Origin: Sorghum bicolor
Taxonomy: Eukaryota; Streptophyta; Magnoliopsida; Poales; Poaceae
Direction of reading: 5' to 3'
DNA length: 64,000 nt
NCBI RefSeq assembly: GCF_000003195.3
Contig: NC_012876.2
Span: 47,859,276 to 47,923,275, forward strand
Shown here: one piece after another, positions 57,173-64,000 of the stretch
Numbering within the stretch: the first letter of the stretch is position 1
Layout: every line of letters begins with the position of its first letter
Notes under the pieces: model-generated
Database searches by the model: none
What the model saw: only the letters and a program-made list of their open reading frames with translations
What the model was told of the DNA's origin: nothing
Program-made: the position numbers and the translations under genes

Positions 57173-57232
57173 CTTCAAGATTCAATCTTCTCTTCAGGTA
57201 CTCTCAAACACCTCTTTAACTGTGACACTTTT
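57173..57232 (-). pseudogene. Scrap of Tekay-type integrase C-terminus (I)
   Basis: The minus strand encodes VSQLKRCLRVPEEKIES, matching the region between GPY motif and chromodomain in A and B ([16 protein letters not shown] in B). Sixty bases remain between LTR end H and LTR C. It differs from A and B, so it stems from another element. Confidence 0.6.
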
Positions 57233-60200
57233 TGTAACACCCCAGCGTTATGGTTGCATAAATCAAGTGCATAGCATGAGCATCATCATCCACTCAAAGC
57301 ATAGCATGATCATCATCTACCTTGAGCCATGTCATTCTATGCAAAATTGTGATTTAAAATGGCTTAAATAGGCTTCCTATGCTTATATTTGAAGTGAACC
57401 ATGCTTGTGTTTGTGCTCTATGCCTTGGTAATTAGTTTATCTATGCTTAACTTAACCTTGGGAACAATGTTCATGTTGATCACTTCTCCAAAATAATCAC
57501 TTAAGTCATACTTATGTAAATAGGCCCTAAAAACCTCTTTTGCTTAGGCTTTTAAAAAGTGTTTCATAAAATGTTTGCATGTCAAAACTTCCTACAGCAA
57601 AGTTGTAGCAAATTTTATAAGGAAGAAAAGTTGTTTTATGGCCATCTCATGAAAATGATCACAAATAGCTCAAAAGTGACCCACAAGGCAGATTTGGGGC
57701 TGTTTCCAACACTTAGAGAAATTCTCTAAGTATGGGAACGCTACAGTTTGCTTGAGCGATTTTGGGAATGTTGTATCTCTCAATCCAGGCCGATCTGGCT
57801 TTTGCTCCAATTGACAAAGTTGTAGAACTCAGTTGGTACTCGAATTTTGTCAACTACACCATCTCCTAAGTCGCTCTGGTTTGAGAGTAAATCATCGACG
57901 AAGTTCCTCTATCAGTCGGTGATCGCGAGGTTCGTTTCAGAGTTGAGCTCGCCGGCGTGGATGTCCCGATCGACACCTGTCCGCCAGATGTCGTCCGTAC
58001 GCCGGCGATGGCCCCGCTCATCAGCTCCCAGCACGCGCATGACGTCCACGGCGACGCCCCAGACGCAGTGGACGCGTCCACTCTCGACTTTCACGCCCTC
58101 ACTCGCCAGAAGAGCGCCCGCAGCGAGCTCACCGCAGCGAGCTCACTCCGGCGAGCTCGTGCGCGCTCCTCGCTGCGTCTCAGCCCACCAAACTTCACCC
58201 AAAGCTCCGCCGTGAACCGCTCTCCCTTCTCCACCCACCACCTTGCCGTGAAATCCACCGGTGAGCCGCCATTCCCTTCTTCCCCCAAATCGGGTCGCCG
58301 TGACCGTCTTTTCCGGCGAGCCCAATGCTGAGCCCCGTGAAGCCTCTCGTCGTCTCTGGTTAGGTCCTAGAGGTTGCTTAGGTTCCTAGCTTGCGTTTGC
58401 GCCACTTGGTGGACGCTCTACCGAGCTCCCCGTCGCCGGACACGATGCGCAGCGCCGCCGTGTTTCCGCCGGAGATGGGTGCTCTCGTGGCCAGCGTGTT
58501 CCACGAGGTTTCAAGCCAAGCCGCGTACCTAGGAAGCTCCGCCGTAGTTCGCTGGTGTTGTAGAAGGTCTTAGGTCGCGCTCTACCGACCTGAGGGCTCC
58601 GGCGTAACGCCCAGCACCTCCGCCGAGCCGCCATCGTCGACGGCGAGCCCCTTCTGGTGGCTCCGCCGTGGGGAAAAGGGGGTCAATCGAGTCGCTAGAG
58701 CCTGGGGATCACGTTGGTGCCCTTGGTTTGGCCGGAGACCTCGCCGTCGCGGATAAATCGCCGGCGAAATTCGCCTCGGCCGTGAGGAAGAAGAACCTGA
58801 CAGCTGGGGTCCACTGTCAGCGTCACCTCTCTTCCCTCCTTTTCTTTTATTGCAAAAATCATATATCCTGTTTCTGAGATCCAAAAATTGTGAAACCAAT
58901 TTTGTGTTGTTCCATGAGATGGCTAGTTTTTAATAAAAATATAAAATGAACCATGTTTTCTGGGAAAATATTTATTAAGGATTTAATCTTGTTATTCTTG
59001 GATAAATTCATATCTCTTGCTATACTACTTAGTTTACCCTGAAAATTTTATGGTAGTCTCTGTGTGATACTAGAGTGCTTTGATAAATATTTCATGATTT
59101 TTGGAGTACTACAGCTTTGTTATGTAATTATGATTGCAATGTAGCTTGTTTCTTTAATTAAATCATATAAAATAAATGGTGTTTATGCTGGTGCTCCATT
59201 TTGGTGGTAAACATGTTCTTGGTATTCTTACTATGTAAATAATCTGAAATCTGTTGTTTGACACTATATAAGTCATGTTTCTGAATTTATGAAATAAATA
59301 CCTTGTTACATGTTAAATGCATATATTTAATTTGGTATGTGAAATTGCTCTGAAATTTTTATGGTGATTCTTTGGTGCTTTACATGTGCCTCTGTAATTT
59401 TTGTAGATTTTTCTGAGCACCTTGACTAATATCTTGAAATTATGCTCACTTCTAGAATTAATTAATAAATGCCTTGTTAAGTAAATGTTGAGGGTTATCA
59501 TCTGATGTTCTGGTAACCTTGTGATATGCTTGTGCTTATAAGCCATGTGGGTGGTATGGTTTATATTTTGGTTATGTCATCAAATAATTAATTAAAGGGT
59601 TAAAAGCTGTTCTGGACAGCAAGGGAGTAATTTAACTTTTGATTAATAATAATTTGACTTTCTGGGAAACTTGTCTAAATCAAAGTTGTTGTAAACTTAT
59701 TGAACTAGCTGTGGTTTAAATTTGAGGTCATTTGGCCTAGTAGTTTAGAAGTTATAGCTGTTCCAAGTTAGGTTCCAGGAAATGGGTACTCTCTGTTTTT
59801 TTTGGGACAGAACCTGGAACTTTGTTTAAATGACTGGTTTAATATATGAATCTTGCTGTGATGTTTTAAGATGATTTGTAGACAATTTCATAAGCTTTCC
59901 AGAATGTCCTCACTTAAGTTTGTTGGATCTTGGTGGTAATAGTTATGATCTGTTTACTGAGCTGCTCCCGTTCTATGTTGCTTGCTGTTATGTGCTATCA
60001 TGATAGGTTTTGGGCTAAGTTAACTTGTTAACTTGTGTGAACTTGTATAACTATTGCTCCGTAAATAAGTGTCCAGTGAGTCACTTATGTTATCAAACAT
60101 TCATTCTTTAGTATGCACACCCTCTTATTCCTCGAGCATGCAATAGGTGCATCGGACACGACAGCCTCCTACGAGCTGCAAGTGAACCCCGAAGGCCAGG

Positions 60201-60631
60201 AGGGCAGCCAAGAGGTGGAGGTCCAGCAAGTCGGACTCGAGGAGCCCGAAGAAGAAGTTGAGTGCCCGAATCACGAGCCAGCCTCGTTCGTGAAAGGCAA
60301 GCCCCGAAGCATTCTAAGCCTCCCTTTACTTTTGAAAGCTTACTTAATACATTATATCTATTGGTGCATTAAGTATAGGAGTTGTGATGAAGCCTTTGCT
60401 GCATTTTACTCCATCCTTGTCCAGATACTTACCACACCCTAGTTGTAGAGTTAGGATCGAGTAGCAGCTTAGCCATGCTTAAACGGTAGAAGTCCGGTGA
60501 TTTCCTGTCACCTGCGTGATATAGGGTTATGTCGGATCACGATGGTCTATATGTGCTATCGTGGATGGAACCTGATTAATTTGACTTAAGCCGGGCGGAG
60601 TTTTGCAAGTTTGTAGTAACTCCGTCTGTGG

Positions 60632-61046
60632 CAGCTAAGGACCGATCGTTGTACGTCCTCTTGTCATGTGGAACGCATGCCTAACACTTAGTTGGCCGGA
60701 TAACTCGTTCCGACCGCGAAGCCGAGTCGTATGACTCAGGCCGGAAGACCGGCAAGTATAAAGTGCGCACTACCGGAGGAAGTGCGGTGTGCGGGGGACC
60801 ATTGGCGTAAGCCCAAAGGCAGGTGAGTTAAAATTCCTGACCTCCCTGGCAGAGTGGTAGCCCTGGGAGTGCGGCGCTGATCGGAGCCGCGATTCCTGAG
60901 TTGTACCAAAGGTGACCCGTTGGCTCTCCGACGGGGGATGCTTGGGTGAGTGCTAGGAATAACCCTCCAGCTAGATAGGAATTCGATTCGAATCGCCGTC
61001 TCTCCCGGTCAGTGAGAACTTGACAGAGCAGCGGCAAACGTAGCAT
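60632..61046 (+). repeat. Conserved leader module in LTR C
   Basis: The best-conserved part of the LTR across B, C and G. Paired segments include GCCGG AAGA CCGGC and GCGGC/GCCGC. It probably lies in the transcribed leader upstream of the splice donor. Confidence 0.7.
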
Positions 61047-61306
61047 TCACTAATGAACTTGGTTCATGATAATGATGATAGCAAGGAAGAGCATATGATG
61101 AACTTGATATGGTTATTATTGCTTGTAATAATCAAGTGAAGTGCTTTAGTATAGGTGCTAATCTAGTGGTAGGCTGATGATGAATAAACATGATGCTTCA
61201 ACAATAAGTTAGTTTTAATGCAAGCTTTTGGCAAATATTGAGTCAACTAGCCCTAATTGATATTGGCCTTGCATGATCCTTGATGTCTTTTATGTTTTAC
61301 TAGACG

Positions 61307-61339
61307 GGTAAGTCTAGCTGAGTACATTCTCGTACTCAG
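61307..61339 (+). promoter_or_regulatory. Splice donor and hairpin in LTR C
   Basis: Donor GGTAAGT at 61307-61313; hairpin stem CTGAGTAC (61318-61325) with GTACTCAG (61332-61339), loop ATTCTC. With the acceptor at 62611 it would remove a 1304-base intron (61308-62611) that includes the primer site. Confidence 0.65.
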
Positions 61340-61797
61340 GGTTTATTCCCACCTGTTGCAAATGACATCTTTTATGACGGTTTCTGCAAGACCTGTCTCC
61401 ATCCCGCTGGGGATGAGGACTAACCGTTGGGCACGGTTTTCTAACAAACTCGTACCTGTTGCTTTTGGAAGGATGGTGTAGACTCTGGCCGTAACTCAAA
61501 CTCATGAACTGAACTTTGGAAAGTGTGTGTGTAACTATTTTGCTTCCGCTACTTCGAACAAGTGTTGTAATAACTTAATACTCCGATGTGGTGCCGCTTC
61601 GCCGGCAATGAATGACTATGTAACATTCGTTGTGTTTATGTTGAACTATTACGATCTTGGTTTGTTGCAAGTTGGTTTGAAGTCCTTCGTGATTTCAATT
61701 GACTACCGGGATTATATGGGCTCAAGTTTGGAAACTTGATTGCTTGTCGATCGTTTCTACACTTGAACTCTTATAATTTGGTCGGTTCTGTGACAAC

Positions 61798-61809
61798 TGG
61801 TATCGGAGC
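61798..61809 (+). promoter_or_regulatory. Primer-binding site of element C (iMet type)
   Basis: TGGTATCGGAGC, two bases after the LTR, the same variant as in A. The following 800 bases to 62611 contain no convincing gene. Confidence 0.9.
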
Positions 61810-62591
61810 AAGTTCAGCATTATAAATGCAGTGTTTGTGTATTTAAAAACAAAAGAATTTTAAATAAAATGGTGTAAATCAATAATTAAGTTATGCCAGT
61901 GGTCGAATCCTCCTTGCCCACATAAGGACTATAGGTGGCTATTTAAGTACTGACTTGGGGGGTTTTATTTATGCATCTCCGGCAGTACTCAGGTATGGAT
62001 GTTTGATGACCGCACTATGCTACCCTGTGGTCTAATGGTGGAGGTAGCCTTCATATGTGAATTAGCCACATATGTCGCTAGAGTTAAATTATGCAACGTC
62101 GCACCTACGCTCTGGTAAGTGTGAGCTGTGAGAGTATGATCGTCCAAATGGCGGTCTAGGGGAGTGTTCGCGGTGGTTTTCTAGAGTGGTTACATGTCAA
62201 AACCATGGAACCATGAAAGAAACTTAATTGGAGAGCATTTAATTTCTCGGGTAGCTGTGGTGTCATTGTTTGTGCATGTTGGGCATGTCCAAGCAATGTG
62301 CACTTAGTTTACTGCTTTCTTGAGTGATATATTGGGAACTGTTGGGCTGAAATGAAGTTTTCTGCAGGTACTCTAACAGCGCATGTGTAACTCGATAGTT
62401 ATCGTATTGAGAGACGAATGTATGCCACCGTATATCCGATAGAATATTAGTTTTCTAAGTTTGTGAGGACGTACGGTTCGTGCATGCATCATGTCGCATT
62501 CATACATACATTCTGTCTACTCCTTCCCTTACAATTTCGTCCCTTTTAATTAAATAAATGTTGCTTAAACTAATCCTCTTTTACCCATGGT

Positions 62592-62611
62592 ATTCCTATT
62601 CCTTTCCACAG
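62592..62611 (+). promoter_or_regulatory. Probable splice acceptor before C's upstream ORF
   Basis: A pyrimidine-rich run (CCTATTCCTTTCCACAG) ends directly at the ATG of the upstream ORF, matching the arrangement in A. Confidence 0.65.
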
Positions 62612-63697
62612 ATGGACGCACCCGCTTCACCCCGTCCCAGTGACACGTTCTTGCGCGAGTTTGGCACTCCTACCCTGCTCTGGAGAGTGTTACAGACTGT
62701 TGGGTATACTGAGCCACCTCAGTATTCTTGGTGGGAGTTGGAGAGCACAGGAGGGATACAGTGGTTTGCTGTGCAGGGAGTTGTCCCTCCACATGGGGAC
62801 AAGCCTGCATGGACAGGCTGGACTTGTAGCTCAGATGGGCAGACTCCTTGGGAGGCAGCTCAGGTTGCAGCCCAAACTATCCTGCTCGATGTCTGTCAGA
62901 GGTGTGGTGATGAGCTGACGGGAGGACCAGCGGCCTCCATTCCCCGTGCTGACCCAGCAGCAGCGGAGTGGAAACAGGCTGATGGTTGTGCTTTGGTTCG
63001 AGGCAGGGGAGAGAGAGCTGAGAGTTCTAGTCCTGCTATGAGTGCTATGATGGCGGTGCTCAAGCTGATCAGTCAGCGAGAGGACACCTATGCACAGGTG
63101 ATGGTAGCTGTTCGCCGAGCTCAGGAGATGCAACAGAAGGCTGAAAGGCGTGCTCGCAAGTTTCGCAAGCAAGCTAGACTCCTAGAGCAAGCTCAGAAGG
63201 ACCGCAATGACTGGGAAGACATTGCGGAGTACCGTAGGCAGCAGTGGGTGAAGGCCATTAGAGAGAGAGATCATAAGCAGGATCAGATGAGTCAGTTAGC
63301 TAGAGAGAAGGAGACAGTGCAGGAGCGCTTGGTGCAGATCACTCGTGAGAGGGACACTGCACTCCGCGTGTCGGAGAACCGGCGTAGAGCATGGGAGATG
63401 CACCGAGTTCAGTCGCTTGAGCGGGAGAACTATCTACAGGATCAGATTGAGGCTGGTCTTGTGGAGATTCACCGTCTCAATAACTTGCTACACCCTATTC
63501 CTCGCCCTATACCCGTGTACCCCGAGGTGGGACCTCAGGTGATTGTGGCCGATGATGATGGTATGGAGGTCGATGGACCAGCAGCGGCTGCACCACCTTT
63601 GCACGAGGACGTGGAGGATGAAGAGCTTGAGCCGGTTAGCGACGAGGATGGAGAGGCGATCTTCGACGCTGACTCGGACGACGAGCCTGGAGTGTAG
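62612..63697 (+). CDS. Upstream additional ORF of C: coiled-coil acidic protein
   Basis: 361 codons, intact. The frame is open a further 18 codons upstream, but the start MDAPASP is preferred because the acceptor AG abuts it. Residues about 20-100 form a compact domain (PPQYSWWELESTGG, FAVQGVVPP, WTGWTCSSDGQTPWEAAQVA), suggestive of a beta-beta-beta-alpha fold like a dsRNA-binding domain, but this is only a pattern impression. Residues 145-295 are a charged coiled coil, then LLHPIPRPIP, then an acidic tail (314-361). The coiled-coil, LHP and acidic layout and the position match A's upstream ORF. Function unknown. Confidence 0.82.
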   Translation: MDAPASPRPSDTFLREFGTPTLLWRVLQTVGYTEPPQYSWWELESTGGIQWFAVQGVVPPHGDKPAWTGWTCSSDGQTPWEAAQVAAQTILLDVCQRCGDELTGGPAASIPRADPAAAEWKQADGCALVRGRGERAESSSPAMSAMMAVLKLISQREDTYAQVMVAVRRAQEMQQKAERRARKFRKQARLLEQAQKDRNDWEDIAEYRRQQWVKAIRERDHKQDQMSQLAREKETVQERLVQITRERDTALRVSENRRRAWEMHRVQSLERENYLQDQIEAGLVEIHRLNNLLHPIPRPIPVYPEVGPQVIVADDDGMEVDGPAAAAPPLHEDVEDEELEPVSDEDGEAIFDADSDDEPGV

Positions 63698-64000
63698 GGA
63701 GTAGTGGGTAGTGTCATGTGAGGATCTTTTGTAGTCTGGCAGCTAGCGGTGATGCTTTTGTATCCATGTTGTAATCCGAAACCTTGACCTTGACTCATGG
63801 CATGTAGTGGGATGGTGTAATAACTTTGTGGACCCATTGTGTAATCTTAACATGTTCATTATGTTATGACGATGTTTTCCGTTGTGGTGCATATTGCAGA
63901 TATCTCTGTCATGTGTTGGATTGGTGATGTTGTTTTGTGGAATTGAATTGTTGTGCCTTTCTGTAAAGCTATTCTCTCGAATACTTTCAGGCATGAATAT
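63698..64000 (+). other. Leader between C's upstream ORF and gag
   Basis: 303 bases, T-rich on the plus strand, with no ORF that I can support. In A the equivalent spacer is 213 bases and ends in an acceptor at gag's ATG; here gag would start beyond the window. Confidence 0.6.

Larger units (their letters stand above)
57233..61795 (+). repeat. 5' LTR of element C (4563 bp)
   Basis: TGTAACACCCCAGCG to GGTTCTGTGACA. Order: AT-rich start, GC island (about 57900-58830), AT-rich stretch, module (60632-61046), splice donor (61307-61313), hairpin (61318-61339). Visible similarity with B, about 90 percent over the parts I compared. The ORFs in the island are not convincing. Confidence 0.9.
57233..64000 (+). 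mobile_element. Tekay-like LTR retrotransposon C, 5' part
   Basis: Plus-strand element: 5' LTR (57233-61795), iMet-type primer site, intron-like leader, upstream gene (62612-63697). Gag and pol lie beyond the window. The LTR is the same family as B's. Candidate target duplication on the left is CTTTT (57228-57232). Confidence 0.88.

Noticed and set aside
1..64000. Search for host genes, tRNA or rRNA genes and CRISPR-like arrays
   Set aside because: All long conserved coding regions belong to retrotransposons; the only tRNA-like strings are primer-binding sites, and no regularly spaced direct repeats were seen.

Overview
The window is plant nuclear DNA made almost entirely of nested LTR retrotransposons. 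I see no host gene, rRNA, tRNA gene or CRISPR array. Long GC-islanded LTRs, iMet-type primer sites next to chromodomain Ty3/Gypsy polyproteins, and Tat-type elements with a 'TGGCGCGCCAGGTAGGGG' primer site and antisense genes all point to a grass (Poaceae). The species cannot be named from the sequence alone.

Layout, using my own letters. J (minus strand, 2-408 and 14591-15128): the gag start, primer site and 5' LTR of an older Gypsy element, split by A. A (minus, 409-14585): a complete, young Tekay/Del-type chromovirus with 4.07-kb LTRs, target duplication AGAAT, and an extra gene upstream of gag. F (minus, 15269-20945): 3' LTR, antisense gene and integrase end of a Tat-type element. B (minus, 20946-29416): 3' LTR and decayed gag-pol of a second Tekay-like family, inserted in F's integrase. 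D (plus, 29417-39577): a Tat-type element inserted in B's gag. E (plus, from 39651): a Tat-type element of the same family as F, inserted in D's antisense gene. G (minus, 50629-56249): a 5.6-kb solo LTR with target duplication GCGCC, inserted in E's antisense gene. At 56808-57232 lie an LTR end (H) and a 60-bp pol scrap (I). C (plus, 57233 to the window end): 5' LTR, primer site and upstream gene of an element whose LTR matches B's.

Two designs recur. In the Tekay-like elements (A, B, C, G) the LTR carries a GC island, a conserved multi-hairpin module (strong in B, C and G), and a perfect GGTAAGT splice donor followed by a hairpin. In A and C an acceptor AG abuts the ATG of an upstream gene encoding a coiled coil with an acidic tail. 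In A that protein starts with a close copy of the histone H3 tail, and A's gag ATG is also preceded by CAG. This suggests a retrovirus-like layout of spliced messages and unspliced genome. In the Tat-type elements (D, E, F) gag-PR and RT-RH-RH-INT share one frame but are split by a stop at the same place in D and E. A multi-exon gene lies antisense between pol and the 3' LTR, and in F it has its own TATA box.

Every polyprotein here carries nonsense or frameshift lesions. A's LTRs differ by about 13 substitutions and one indel by my reading, so A is very recent despite two in-frame TAG codons.
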